In this document: positions 8,101 through 16,653 of the stretch, piece by piece
Numbering within the stretch: the first letter of the stretch is position 1
Layout: each line of letters opens with the position of its first letter
NCBI GenBank assembly: GCA_045593555.1
Contig: JAZNWU010000025.1
Coordinates: 1-56,039, forward strand
Length of the DNA stretch: 56,039 nt
Direction of reading: 5' to 3'
Source of the DNA: Fimenecus sp045593555
Lineage (GTDB): Bacteria > Bacillota > Clostridia > Oscillospirales > Acutalibacteraceae
Translations under genes and position numbers: made by a program
Notes under the pieces: generated by a model
What the model was told of the DNA's origin: nothing
The model's input: only the letters and a program-made list of their open reading frames with translations
Databases searched by the model: none

Positions 8101-9231
8101 ATGAAAAAGAATTTTATAAGAATTGTTGCTGTGGTGTTGGCTATCACAATGCTTGCAGTATCTTTTGCAGGTTGTGGCGCTACATCAGAAGTAAACAGAC
8201 CTGTTGCAGTTGAAGAAAAAACAGACCTTAATGATGTTTCATTCAAATTTACTTACGGAGAATTAAAAGAAATTCTTCCCGGTGACAAGCTTGCAACGCT
8301 TTATGAGAACTTCAATAAGAAGACAGACGACAGAACAGTTGAGCTTTCATATTATGAACTTGTTTCAAAATATGGTTCAGAAGAATACTTTAACGACATT
8401 TTAGCTCTTATTTCTGATGAAGAATGGGCACAGTTTACAGGAAATCAGCAGGAAATTCTTGACTATTTCAATAATATGATTAACGATATCAAAATGAATG
8501 GTACTGCAAGAGTTTCATACAGCGAAGGCTTCTGGATTAATCACGGAGATGGTGTTGTATTTAAGTCAGAGGACGGCAAAGAACTTGAAAATCAGGATAA
8601 ATTCCGTGCAGCATTCCGTCTTTACGCTGATATGGCACTTAAGGATATCGGTTCATTTCTTATGAATCTCTCACAGGAAGATGCAACAGAGTTCAAGGCA
8701 GATTTAACTGATGTAATCTATCCACTTGGTGAGAAAAATGCAAGTACATTGACACTTGCAGACCTTTATACAGATAAGGAAACAAATACATTCCCAATTT
8801 ATACTTCAGTTGTTCCAACACTCGTTCATGACCTTGATGAAAAAGGAAACAACGCAGAAGATGAAGAAGGCGAATATATCTTTGTTCCATCAGAGCTTTA
8901 CAGAACAATCAATATGGTTGTAAAACCTGAAGAAGCAAGTGTTAAAAAGGCATTTACAATTCGTGAAAAAGATGGAATTATGGAGCAGTTCAAGGTTGCG
9001 GAAACATATATGAAGCTCAACTCATTTGAAATTGCATTCACTCCTTGTAAAATCACAGCAGGTATCAATGCAGTAACCGACGAAATGGCATATGCAACAT
9101 ATGAGAAGAATATGATAATTACAGCAAATATCACATTCACAGGTGCTTTAGCTGACTATGGCACAGTTGTTGTTGAATTCCCTTGCACATCTTCTCTTAC
9201 ATACAATTTCGGTTGGCAGGTAGAAGAATAA
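8101..9231 (+). CDS. Hypothetical lipoprotein
   Basis: 376 aa. A lipoprotein signal is clear: two Lys, a hydrophobic stretch and SFAGC with the lipidated Cys25. The mature part is acidic and has no motif I recognise; it alternates predicted helices (residues about 70-175) and a strand-rich C-terminal third ending in an FxW pattern. It follows the M28 peptidase by 24 nt with GAGAGGGG before the start, and a terminator closes the pair, so the two may work together at the outer face of the membrane. Function unknown. Confidence 0.75.
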   Translation: MKKNFIRIVAVVLAITMLAVSFAGCGATSEVNRPVAVEEKTDLNDVSFKFTYGELKEILPGDKLATLYENFNKKTDDRTVELSYYELVSKYGSEEYFNDILALISDEEWAQFTGNQQEILDYFNNMINDIKMNGTARVSYSEGFWINHGDGVVFKSEDGKELENQDKFRAAFRLYADMALKDIGSFLMNLSQEDATEFKADLTDVIYPLGEKNASTLTLADLYTDKETNTFPIYTSVVPTLVHDLDEKGNNAEDEEGEYIFVPSELYRTINMVVKPEEASVKKAFTIREKDGIMEQFKVAETYMKLNSFEIAFTPCKITAGINAVTDEMAYATYEKNMIITANITFTGALADYGTVVVEFPCTSSLTYNFGWQVEE

Positions 9232-9252
9232 AATAAAGTATTAATTCATTCA

Positions 9253-9284
9253 GCGGTGTTCTTAATTGAGCACCGCATTTTTTA
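9253..9284 (+). terminator. Rho-independent terminator
   Basis: GCGGTG / CACCGC stem with flanking TTC/GAG pairing, followed by ATTTTTTATT; ends the M28-lipoprotein operon. It directly abuts the promoter of the next gene. Confidence 0.8.
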
Positions 9285-9313
9285 TTGACAAGCAGAAATA
9301 TTAGGAATACAAT
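9285..9313 (+). promoter_or_regulatory. Promoter of the LCAT-like hydrolase gene
   Basis: Consensus TTGACA (9285-9290), 17-nt spacer, TACAAT (9308-9313); start codon 40 nt downstream. Confidence 0.8.
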
Positions 9314-9352
9314 AAACTTATGGTTATACTTATTATGAAATGAGGGAATAAA

Positions 9353-11413
9353 ATGAAAAAAACTTTATCAGTATTTCTTGCAGTGATTATGGTGCTCTCA
9401 ACTTTCTCATTATTTGCACTTGCAAAGGAAGAAGAGATTGTGCCTGTTGTTGTATTACAGGGATACTCAGGACCAACACTTGTTTACACCGATGAAAACG
9501 GTGAACCAATAATTGACCCTGAAACAGGTGATGTTGTAAAGGCTTGGCATATTGACCTTGGAGAACTTATTTTAAAGTTAGTTGCAGCTTTGCCGGCAGG
9601 TGTTGTAGGTACTGCAATGGGATATGATGCTATTGCAGAGGCTTGGTCAGCAATTCTCAAAGATGCTCTTGCTCCAATCGGTGTTAATCCTGATGGCTCC
9701 TCAAGAGAAAACATTACATATTATCCAAAAGGTGCTGCTGCAACACAGGTTTCGGCACTTATTGAAAATGATATGGAAGAATATATTCCCGAAAGTGTAT
9801 TTTGTGAAAAAGCCATTGAAATGGTTGGTGCAGAAAATGTTTTTGGCTTTACTTATGACTGGCGAAAAAGTCAGGTTGATTATGCAAAAGCCATTGACGA
9901 ATACATTCAGGAAGTAAAAAGAATTACAGGTAGTGATAAAGTTGACCTTATGGGACTTAGCCATGGTGGTCAATACGGTACATCATACCTTTACTATTAT
10001 GGTCATAAGCATGATGTCAGAAATGCGATTCTTGCAAATCCTGCAACTTTCGGTACAACTGTTGTTGGACAATTGTTTACAGGAAAAACACTTGACCTTG
10101 ATATGCAGAATCTTATGAAATGGATTCAGTATGCATTTGACATGGAAGAAGATTTTGATCTTATTTTTAAATATCTTACTCTTGAAGACCTTATTGCACT
10201 TCTGAATAGAGTTTTGAGTGATGAAGAACTTGTAATGAAAGCATCACATATGCCATCACTTCTCGATTTTGTTCCTAATGATTATTTTGAAGAAGCAGTT
10301 GAATATACAGGACTTTCTGCTGAAGAAAACGGAAAAGCATATTATGATACAGTTGAATTCCATACAAATCTTGCAGCAGGTAACAATCTTTCAAAGAAAC
10401 TTGCACAACTTCGTGAAGAAGGAATGAAAATAGGTCATATTGTAGGTGTGGGATATGAATCTGTCAGCGGACAGAATTATAATGGTGACCTTGTTATTGA
10501 TGCTCACCTTTCATCGGGTTCGTACTGCACTCCTTTAGGCGAAAAACTGCCTGCTGATTATGTTCAACAGAACACAAATTGTGATAATCCGGACCATTAT
10601 CACATTTCTCCTGAATATAACCTTGACGCATCGACAGGATTTTCACCTGACCATACATGGTATGCAATAGGTCAGGCTCACGGTCAGTATTTCAATGACC
10701 CATACACAAGACAGATTGTTTGCGAATTCCTTTGGGGTGACCTTGAAACTGTGTTTGATGATGAAAGATTTCCACAGTTTAACTATACACAGAAACATGC
10801 TGATAATATTTATGTTCATTTCAATAACACAGATATAGGGTATCATTCTTCTGCTGACACGGAATTAATTGTCGAAAATCTTTCAAACACATCACCGATT
10901 CACATTCTTTGTGTTGATGTTAATGGTGCAGACATGGAATATGCATATGAAATTAATACCGTACTTCAGGTTGATGAAAAATATGTGATTGATATAAGCA
11001 ATGTTTCACCTGAAACTGCAGATAAACCATTTACCGTTGCAGTAACATATATAATTGATAATACTCAGCATACTATTGCAAAGAAAGAATTCAGTTTTAT
11101 TGCTATGAGTGATGAGAATATGGAAATCTATTCACATCTTGCAAAGAATACTGTTGATGAGGATGCCGAACCTGTTCCTGAAGAAACAGTAAAGCCTGAA
11201 GAACCTACTCAAGGTACTGAACAAGAAACAAAACCGGAAGCAGAAAAGCCTGTTATTGATGAAACCACAACAGAAGATAATAAAGAAATAATAACTGATG
11301 TGGAAATTCCTGATACAGACAGTGCACAGCCAAATTCAGTTGTGATTGCTCTTGCTGTTTGTGGAGTTGCATTGACAACATCTGCAGTTGTATTAAGGAA
11401 AAAAGAGGATTAA
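9353..11413 (+). CDS. Secreted, membrane-anchored LCAT-like alpha/beta hydrolase
   Basis: 686 aa. A signal peptide (residues 1-24, ending FALA) leads into an alpha/beta-hydrolase domain. FGFTYDWRKS (164-173) resembles the YDWR motif of lecithin:cholesterol acyltransferase-like lipases, and VDLMGLSHGGQYG holds the GxSxG nucleophile (Ser203). After about residue 500 comes a strand-rich region, then a Pro/Glu/Thr spacer, a hydrophobic helix (about 660-680) and a short basic-acidic tail (RKKED), a tail-anchor layout without LPXTG. It is probably an esterase or lipase on the cell surface; the acyl substrate is unknown. Own promoter and own terminator. Confidence 0.75.
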   Translation: MKKTLSVFLAVIMVLSTFSLFALAKEEEIVPVVVLQGYSGPTLVYTDENGEPIIDPETGDVVKAWHIDLGELILKLVAALPAGVVGTAMGYDAIAEAWSAILKDALAPIGVNPDGSSRENITYYPKGAAATQVSALIENDMEEYIPESVFCEKAIEMVGAENVFGFTYDWRKSQVDYAKAIDEYIQEVKRITGSDKVDLMGLSHGGQYGTSYLYYYGHKHDVRNAILANPATFGTTVVGQLFTGKTLDLDMQNLMKWIQYAFDMEEDFDLIFKYLTLEDLIALLNRVLSDEELVMKASHMPSLLDFVPNDYFEEAVEYTGLSAEENGKAYYDTVEFHTNLAAGNNLSKKLAQLREEGMKIGHIVGVGYESVSGQNYNGDLVIDAHLSSGSYCTPLGEKLPADYVQQNTNCDNPDHYHISPEYNLDASTGFSPDHTWYAIGQAHGQYFNDPYTRQIVCEFLWGDLETVFDDERFPQFNYTQKHADNIYVHFNNTDIGYHSSADTELIVENLSNTSPIHILCVDVNGADMEYAYEINTVLQVDEKYVIDISNVSPETADKPFTVAVTYIIDNTQHTIAKKEFSFIAMSDENMEIYSHLAKNTVDEDAEPVPEETVKPEEPTQGTEQETKPEAEKPVIDETTTEDNKEIITDVEIPDTDSAQPNSVVIALAVCGVALTTSAVVLRKKED

Positions 11414-11430
11414 GCGAAGTTTAAAATATT

Positions 11431-11462
11431 AAGGACAGTGAAAAATAACACTGTCCTTTTCT
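11431..11462 (+). terminator. Rho-independent terminator
   Basis: Perfect 10-bp stem AAGGACAGTG / CACTGTCCTT, 8-nt loop, then TTC and a T-rich tail. Ends the hydrolase transcript. Confidence 0.9.
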
Positions 11463-11463
11463 A

Positions 11464-11492
11464 TTGCAATATGGTTCTTGTTTTGGTAAAAT
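11464..11492 (+). promoter_or_regulatory. Promoter of the GH13 gene
   Basis: TTGCAA (11464-11469), 17-nt spacer, TAAAAT (11487-11492); start codon 31 nt downstream. Confidence 0.65.
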
Positions 11493-11522
11493 AAATTAAT
11501 ATTCATTTTTGGCGGTGTCATA

Positions 11523-13388
11523 ATGGGATTTGTGCCCTTCAATTCAAGAGATTTATTTTTTAAAGATAAATTTGGTAGTGTATCAGCAGGTGAAAAAATT
11601 CATTTTCGCCTTTGTTTACCACGTTCATTTTGTTGTAACAAAGCAATTTTACTTATTCGTCGTGATGATGGACATTACGAGGAAAGAAATATGCTTTGGG
11701 CAGGTATGTGTGGTGATGATGCAGAAATCTGGGACATTAATACCGAAATAGAAAAAGAAGGTCTTTATTGGTATCATTTCGATTATTGTTCATCCTACGG
11801 CAGAAGCTCTGTTCTTCAGACTGAGAACGGAATCGGTGGTTTCGCAGGGTCACATTTTGCACGAAAAGATTGGCAGTTAACTGTAACTGAAAAAGATTTT
11901 ACTACTCCTGATTGGCTTAAAGGTGGAATAATCTATCAGATTTTTCCAGACAGATTTTATAACTCAGGTGAAAAAAAGAAAAATGTTCCTGATGACAGAG
12001 TAATGCGTGCCGATTGGGGAAATGAGCCTGAATGGAGACCAACACCAGAAGGAAAAGTTCTTAATAATGATTTTTTTGGTGGTGATTTAAAGGGTATTCA
12101 GGAAAAACTGCCTTACCTTAAGTCTTTGGGTGTAAATTGTATTTATTTAAATCCGATTTTTGAAGCACATTCAAATCATCGTTATGATACAGCAGATTAT
12201 GGAAAAATTGACCCTGTTTTAGGAACAGAAAAAGATTTTAAAAATCTTTGTGAATCTGCGAAAAAGCAGGGGATTCATATAATCCTTGACGGAGTTTTCT
12301 CTCATACAGGTGACGATAGCGTCTATTTCAATAAAAAAGGCAGATATGAAACTTCAGGTGCTTATAATTCGCCTGAAAGTCCATACTATAAATGGTATAA
12401 ATTCACAAATTATCCCGATAAATACCAAAGTTGGTGGGGATTTGAAACTCTGCCAGAAGTTATTGAAGAGGGAGAAGAATACCGTGAGTTTATCAACGGT
12501 AAAGGCGGAATTATAGAAAAATGGCTTAAGGCAGGAGCAGATGGATTTCGTCTTGATGTTGCTGACGAATTGCCCGATATTTTCATTGATGAGCTTCGTG
12601 AAAGACTTAAAACAACAAAGCCTGATGCACTGCTTATGGGTGAAGTATGGGAGGATGCCACAACAAAACATAGTTATGGCAGTCGTCGTCGATACCTTTT
12701 AGGTAGTCAGTTTGATTCCGTAATGAATTACCCTTTTGCAAATGCTATTCTTGATTTCTGTCGTAATGGTAAGGCAGAAAGTTTTATGGAAACAGTAATG
12801 CAGATTGTGGAAAATTATCCTAAACAATGTCTTGATGTTATGATGAATCACATCGGTACTCACGATACTGAAAGAGCAATTACAAAAATTACGGGTGAGT
12901 CCTGTGAATATCGTGACCGTAATTGGCAATCATCACATTTCCTTGATGCAAATAAATATGCAAAAGGCGTTAAGCTTTTAAAATGTGCAGTTGCTTTACA
13001 ATATACTTTACCCGGTGTGCCCTCTGTATATTATGGTGATGAAGCAGGTCTGCAAGGGTATAAAGACCCATTTAACCGTGGGTGTTATCCTTGGGGAAAT
13101 GAGAATCAGGAACTTGTTTCTTTTTATAGAATATTAGGAGAAATCAGAAAAAATAATAAAGTTTTTAGTGAAGGATGTTTTTCTCCTGTGTCATCAATGC
13201 TTGGTTGTGTAGCCTTCCGTCGTCATAATGAATCTGGCGATATCATGGTGATTGTAAATCGTAATGAGCACTCAATAACATATCGTTTGCCTGATTTTTA
13301 TGGAAATGCAAAAACACTTTATGGTGATGCAGTAAAAAATGGAGAAGTATATATTGACGGATGCTCTTTTGTTATACTTTCCTTGTAA
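11523..13388 (+). CDS. Cytosolic GH13 alpha-amylase / neopullulanase-type glucanohydrolase
   Basis: 621 aa, no signal peptide, so it should act on imported maltodextrin or stored glycogen. A strand-rich N-terminal module (about 1-125) is followed by the GH13 barrel. Family regions are visible: IYQIFPDRF (137-145), DGVFSHTG (256-263), GFRLDVADE with nucleophile Asp345, GEVWED with acid/base Glu374, and NHIGTHDTER with Asp448 as transition-state stabiliser. A C-terminal beta domain ends the protein. The N-terminal module plus YQIFPDRF suggest neopullulanase or cyclomaltodextrinase-like activity rather than a plain alpha-amylase, but this is inference. GGCGGTG precedes the ATG. Confidence 0.92.
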   Translation: MGFVPFNSRDLFFKDKFGSVSAGEKIHFRLCLPRSFCCNKAILLIRRDDGHYEERNMLWAGMCGDDAEIWDINTEIEKEGLYWYHFDYCSSYGRSSVLQTENGIGGFAGSHFARKDWQLTVTEKDFTTPDWLKGGIIYQIFPDRFYNSGEKKKNVPDDRVMRADWGNEPEWRPTPEGKVLNNDFFGGDLKGIQEKLPYLKSLGVNCIYLNPIFEAHSNHRYDTADYGKIDPVLGTEKDFKNLCESAKKQGIHIILDGVFSHTGDDSVYFNKKGRYETSGAYNSPESPYYKWYKFTNYPDKYQSWWGFETLPEVIEEGEEYREFINGKGGIIEKWLKAGADGFRLDVADELPDIFIDELRERLKTTKPDALLMGEVWEDATTKHSYGSRRRYLLGSQFDSVMNYPFANAILDFCRNGKAESFMETVMQIVENYPKQCLDVMMNHIGTHDTERAITKITGESCEYRDRNWQSSHFLDANKYAKGVKLLKCAVALQYTLPGVPSVYYGDEAGLQGYKDPFNRGCYPWGNENQELVSFYRILGEIRKNNKVFSEGCFSPVSSMLGCVAFRRHNESGDIMVIVNRNEHSITYRLPDFYGNAKTLYGDAVKNGEVYIDGCSFVILSL

Positions 13389-13411
13389 AAATATCAAGGA
13401 TATGATATTAT
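13383..13411 (+). promoter_or_regulatory. Promoter of the YjdF-like/lipoprotein pair
   Basis: TTGTAA (13383-13388, overlapping the GH13 stop), 17-nt spacer, TATTAT (13406-13411) preceded by TGA, an extended -10. Confidence 0.6.
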
Positions 13412-13441
13412 TTAGTTGAAAAAATATTTGGTGGTTAAAAA

Positions 13442-14140
13442 ATGACTAAAGCGTTTGGTTACTTGTCTAAAAATCAAAGAATACTGTGGATTTGTCTCCG
13501 TGTAATTATTTTATGCTGGGGTATCTATGGCCTTTTTCATGGTTCTGTTGTTGAATTTTTAGAGGCAATCTTTGCAATTATTTTTACTCACCTTTGGGAC
13601 TTTTTTCAGATTTTTGGAACAAAGTCATTTATAATTGAGGTTGAAGCATCAACTCAGACAATGCTTTCACTCTTTATCTTTATCGGTGTTTGCGTTGGTT
13701 CGACAATTAACAATAGAACAACTTTTGAGCATTTTGATGTTGTTACTCATTTCGCATCAGGTGTAATTTCTGCTTGGTTCGGGTATGATTTTGCAAATAT
13801 CATTTATCGTAAACGTGGAGATTTAGGTCCTGCTATGTCTTCGTTGTTTTCGTTGACCTTTGCTCTCGGAATTTCTGTTGGTTGGGAAGTTTATGAGTTT
13901 ATAATGGACAGTCTTTACGGAATGACACTCCAAAAAGGTAATACAGATACAATGATGGATTTCATCAGTTGTTCAATCGGTGCTGTAATTACAATGCTTT
14001 TAGTTGCATTTCTGCGAAACGGAATTATTGGCAAGGATAAAGAGACAGTTCGTGAAGCACGCAGATTAGAAAATGAAAAGCGAATTTTAAAGGACAAGCT
14101 TTATAAGGAATACCTCGAATCAAAGGAGGAAACAGAATGA
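13442..14140 (+). CDS. YjdF/DUF2238-like membrane protein
   Basis: 232 aa with about five or six membrane spans and a charged coiled C-terminal tail (about 195-232, rich in Glu, Lys and Arg). Polar motifs inside the spans match the YjdF (DUF2238) family: FDVVTHFASG, GWEVYEF and NTDTMMDFISCSIGA. The biochemical role of this family is not known to me. The downstream lipoprotein starts inside its stop codon (ATGA overlap), so the two are translationally coupled. GGTGG precedes the ATG. Confidence 0.7.
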   Translation: MTKAFGYLSKNQRILWICLRVIILCWGIYGLFHGSVVEFLEAIFAIIFTHLWDFFQIFGTKSFIIEVEASTQTMLSLFIFIGVCVGSTINNRTTFEHFDVVTHFASGVISAWFGYDFANIIYRKRGDLGPAMSSLFSLTFALGISVGWEVYEFIMDSLYGMTLQKGNTDTMMDFISCSIGAVITMLLVAFLRNGIIGKDKETVREARRLENEKRILKDKLYKEYLESKEETE

Positions 14141-14994
14141 AAAAAGTCATTTCATTGTTTCTTGTGACAATTATCTGTGTGTTGTCATTTTCTTCTTGTT
14201 CGGGTCCTGCAAAAGTAAGAGTCAACGGAACAAAAATAGATAATGAAGTGTATGCTTATTTTGAGGATTTGTGCGATGAAAATGAAGCTGAAATTAAAAA
14301 AGCTATTTCAAGATATGTGACAATCAATTCAGAGTTTTACAATAGAAATTTATCATTAACTCCTGCACAAAAATCAGATTTATCATTAAAAGTTGATGAT
14401 TTGTGGCACTTGTATGGGATTTACTATCAAAAAGAAGGAATTTCAAAACAGACATTATATAAAATTGAAACATCAAAGTTTTATGAGGATGTTTTGCTTG
14501 ACTATTACTATGGTCAGGGCGGTGTTGAGCCCGTAAGTGAGGAAATTATAAAAAAACATTTTAAGTCAAATTATATTGCTATTTCTTATGCAACAGAATA
14601 CCTTTTCAACATTGACGAAACAGGTGCAACGGTACCGATGACGGATAATGAAAAAGCAACAATTATCAATGGATTTGTAAAAGCAGAAACTCTTGTGAAT
14701 ACAAGCACACCTATCGAGGGAGCAACTGAAAAAGAAGTACATAATGCTCTTATCAATTCGTCTTATGACGGAAGTTTTCCAAGTGGATTTTACAAGGAAG
14801 TAGCAAATATAAAAGTAGGTTCAGCATCAACAGTTGTGCTTGATGACTATGCATTTCTCGTTCAAAGAATAGATGTTTTTGACGAAACATATGGTTATTA
14901 CGATACATATAGAACCCAATGCTTGAGAGAACTTAAAGGCGATGCCTTTGAAAAAATGGTTGACCAATGGTCACAAAGTTATAAATTAAAATAA
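14137..14994 (+). CDS. Lipoprotein resembling the chaperone part of PrsA/SurA
   Basis: 285 aa. N-terminal leader ending SFSSC, with lipid-modifiable Cys21. The mature protein begins VRVNGTKIDNEVYAYFED, the pattern seen at the N-terminus of PrsA/SurA-type foldases (a short strand, then a long helix), and the C-terminal helices fit the same chaperone lobes. A rotamase (parvulin) core is not evident; the middle (about 140-250) is too diverged to call. Likely an extracytoplasmic foldase relative or assembly factor, coupled with the YjdF-like membrane protein. Moderate to low certainty on function. Confidence 0.6.
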   Translation: MKKVISLFLVTIICVLSFSSCSGPAKVRVNGTKIDNEVYAYFEDLCDENEAEIKKAISRYVTINSEFYNRNLSLTPAQKSDLSLKVDDLWHLYGIYYQKEGISKQTLYKIETSKFYEDVLLDYYYGQGGVEPVSEEIIKKHFKSNYIAISYATEYLFNIDETGATVPMTDNEKATIINGFVKAETLVNTSTPIEGATEKEVHNALINSSYDGSFPSGFYKEVANIKVGSASTVVLDDYAFLVQRIDVFDETYGYYDTYRTQCLRELKGDAFEKMVDQWSQSYKLK

Positions 14995-15001
14995 AAACAA
15001 T

Positions 15002-15075
15002 TGTCATTCTGAGGAGTAAAACGACGAAGAATCTCTCAGTGATAGTTGAGATTCTTCGCTTCGCTCAGAATGACA
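15002..15075. repeat. Palindromic interspersed repeat (MITE/REP-like)
   Basis: 74-bp element with 12-bp terminal inverted repeats TGTCATTCTGAG / CTCAGAATGACA and a second internal inverted pair CGAAGAATCTC / GAGATTCTTCG, giving a long two-part hairpin. No coding potential. It lies between a lipoprotein stop and a tRNA gene. Only one copy is in this window; the layout is like small non-autonomous repeats found in many genomes. Confidence 0.8.
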
Positions 15076-15087
15076 CTGAATGTATAT

Positions 15088-15162
15088 GCCTCCTTAGTTC
15101 AATGGATAGAATAAATCCCTCCTAAGGATTAGATGTGGGTTCGATTCCCGCAGGGGGTGCCA
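15088..15162 (+). tRNA. tRNA-Arg (anticodon CCU), CCA encoded
   Basis: 75-nt cloverleaf. The acceptor stem GCCTCCT pairs with AGGGGGT (one G-T end pair, one T-G), discriminator G, then CCA at 15160-15162. Anticodon stem AATCC / GGATT with loop CTCCTAA gives anticodon CCT, reading AGG. T arm GTGGG-TTCGATT-CCCGC. The D arm contains AGTTC and GGATAGAA. No integrase or duplicated 3' end was seen beside it. Confidence 0.93.
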
Positions 15163-15168
15163 AAAAAC

Positions 15169-15202
15169 AAGCCAAAACACTGACGAATCAATGTTTTGGC
15201 TT
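15169..15202 (+). terminator. Hairpin terminator after tRNA-Arg
   Basis: Perfect 11-bp stem AAGCCAAAACA / TGTTTTGGCTT with a 12-nt loop, 6 nt after the tRNA. The T-run is poor (TTATTCTG), so termination strength is uncertain. The rest of the gap to 15312 holds only a weak CCTGAT/ATCAGG hairpin at 15210-15236. Confidence 0.6.
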
Positions 15203-15312
15203 ATTCTGTCCTGATTTGCAAATTCTGCACATCAGGATTTTCCATTTTTAGTTTTGTTGGGTAATAATCAGCATATAATTGCTCTATTATATAATGTAAT
15301 AGAATAAAAACA

Positions 15313-15348
15313 GAATACCTTATGTTGTCGATAAGACAACGGGTTATT
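15313..15348 (-). terminator. Terminator of the PqqD-like gene
   Basis: Overlaps the PqqD stop. The core stem GTTGTC / GACAAC (loop 5) is extended by AATACC / GGGTTATT with a small bulge; on the minus strand it is followed by CTGTTTTTATT. Confidence 0.7.
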
Positions 15349-15619
15349 CGAGCATATCATTTTCTTTAAGTAATTGCAAAAATTCTTCAATATCGCTTTG
15401 TGCAGTTGCCTCGTCAATTGCAAAATTCTCGGTAACAGCCTTAACAAGCTGAGAGAGAGTACATCTAGTCTGGAGATTTTCCCAAAGGAGTCCACTTACA
15501 GGGTTGAGAATTATAATGTTTGATGAATTAAGCTCCGGTGCAAAGGGAATTGCCAAAAATTCACCTTCGATTTCTCTTAAAACATATCCGGATTTGATTT
15601 TAAAGGTTTCGTTAGCCAT
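15344..15619 (-). CDS. PqqD-like peptide-binding (RRE) protein
   Basis: 91 aa. PqqD-type proteins bind the leader of a precursor peptide and hand it to a modifying enzyme, often a radical SAM protein. The sequence has the family layout: an N-terminal beta part (KSGYVLREIEGEFLAIPF, then NIIILNPVSGLLWENL) and a C-terminal helical part (TLSQLVKAVTENF, then AQSDIEEFLQLLKENDMLE). The NPVSGLLWENL segment is especially characteristic. The start is ATG 15619, with AAAGG 8 nt upstream, not GTG 15628. It is divergent from the HprK-like gene, and the two promoters share the same TGTGATAATAT box. Good confidence in the family; the client peptide is inferred. Confidence 0.85.
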   Translation of the reverse strand: MANETFKIKSGYVLREIEGEFLAIPFAPELNSSNIIILNPVSGLLWENLQTRCTLSQLVKAVTENFAIDEATAQSDIEEFLQLLKENDMLE

Positions 15620-15651
15620 AAAAATCACCTTTCATTAAGATATCATTGCTA

Positions 15652-15680
15652 ATATTATCACATTTTCGACAAAATAGCAA
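15652..15680 (-). promoter_or_regulatory. Promoter of the PqqD-like gene
   Basis: Minus strand: TTGCTA (15675-15680), 17-nt spacer, TAATAT (15652-15657) in the context TGTGATAATAT, an extended -10. Confidence 0.65.
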
Positions 15681-15727
15681 ATTAATTTATAAAGTTAGAG
15701 GAATAGAAATTATATTTCTTTTTACAA

Positions 15728-15756
15728 TTGACAAATATATGAAAGTGTGATAATAT
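15728..15756 (+). promoter_or_regulatory. Promoter of the HprK-like / radical SAM operon
   Basis: Consensus TTGACA (15728-15733), 17-nt spacer, TAATAT (15751-15756), again within TGTGATAATAT. The shared box with the divergent PqqD promoter suggests co-expression. Confidence 0.8.
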
Positions 15757-15795
15757 AACCTATATATCTATCGTAAGACAGTGGGAGAGTAGCGG

Positions 15796-16641
15796 ATGCT
15801 GAGAGATTATTCTATATGCGGAAGGGGATTGAAGCTCAGTTCCCCTTTCTTTCCGGCAAATTCGGAAAACTGGAAAAAGTTTCTTGTGAAGTCCGCAAAA
15901 TCAGATATAATCGTAGAGTGCAAGGTTGCCGAAAATTTGCCTGAAATAAACGGCGAATGGTCAAAAAGAGGCGAGTGTGACTATTGTACCGTGGATAATG
16001 TGGTTTATAAGCGCATATATATGGGTTCGGCCGATGGTGCAGTTATAAAAACTACGTTGAATGATTTATCGCAAAAGGAAATAACCTTTGCCGAGGGTAG
16101 CTTTAAAACCCTTATGGATGAGCGTTATATGTGGAGTACAATCGGTCTGGCAGAGTCTCTTTTGTATCTTGATTCACTGTTGATGCACGCCTCTTTTATA
16201 GAGGTGGACGGTGAGGCAATATTGTTCACTGCACCAAGCGGAACGGGTAAAAGTACCCAGGCGGAGCTTTGGCGTAGGTTTGGCGGAGCAAAAGTAATCA
16301 ATGGTGATAAAGCAGGACTGTGTTGTGTCGATGGCAAGGTTTATGCCTGTGGAGTACCGTTTTGCGGTACGAGTGGAATTTGTGAAAACAAAAATCTGCC
16401 ACTTAAAGCAATAGTTGAACTTGGACAAAGCACACAGAATACCGTTAAAAAGCTGACCACGGTTAGCGGTTTGCAAGCGGTGCTGGGTAATACATATATA
16501 GATATGCAGACTCCCGGGGTGCCTGTGAAATGTGTTGAATTGATAAACAAAATTCTCCGTACGGTCAATGTTTATCATTTGGAATGCACACCGGATGAGA
16601 GGGCAGTAGAGGCTTTAAAATCGGCATTGGAAAACGAATAA
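15796..16641 (+). CDS. HPr kinase/phosphorylase-like protein (HprK C-terminal fold)
   Basis: 281 aa, cytosolic. The second half is an HprK-type P-loop kinase: MHASFIEVDGEAILFTAPSG leads into GTGKST (Lys152), then VINGDKAGL with Asp171. The N-terminal half (1-125) does not resemble the HprK regulatory domain. Related stand-alone HprK-like proteins occur with PqqD-like proteins beside polysaccharide loci, and others phosphorylate the C-terminal serine of lasso-peptide precursors. Here it sits between a divergent PqqD-like gene and a radical SAM gene (12 nt to the latter's ATG), so a peptide or carrier substrate is more likely than HPr. GGGAG precedes the ATG by 8 nt. It seems slightly richer in G+C codons than neighbouring genes (not counted). 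Confidence 0.82.
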   Translation: MLRDYSICGRGLKLSSPFFPANSENWKKFLVKSAKSDIIVECKVAENLPEINGEWSKRGECDYCTVDNVVYKRIYMGSADGAVIKTTLNDLSQKEITFAEGSFKTLMDERYMWSTIGLAESLLYLDSLLMHASFIEVDGEAILFTAPSGTGKSTQAELWRRFGGAKVINGDKAGLCCVDGKVYACGVPFCGTSGICENKNLPLKAIVELGQSTQNTVKKLTTVSGLQAVLGNTYIDMQTPGVPVKCVELINKILRTVNVYHLECTPDERAVEALKSALENE

Positions 16642-16653
16642 CAGTGATTGGTT

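Noticed and set aside
15088..15162. tRNA-Arg as a phage or ICE attachment site
   Set aside because: No integrase, excisionase or repeated tRNA 3' end was found in the window; kept only as a possible border.
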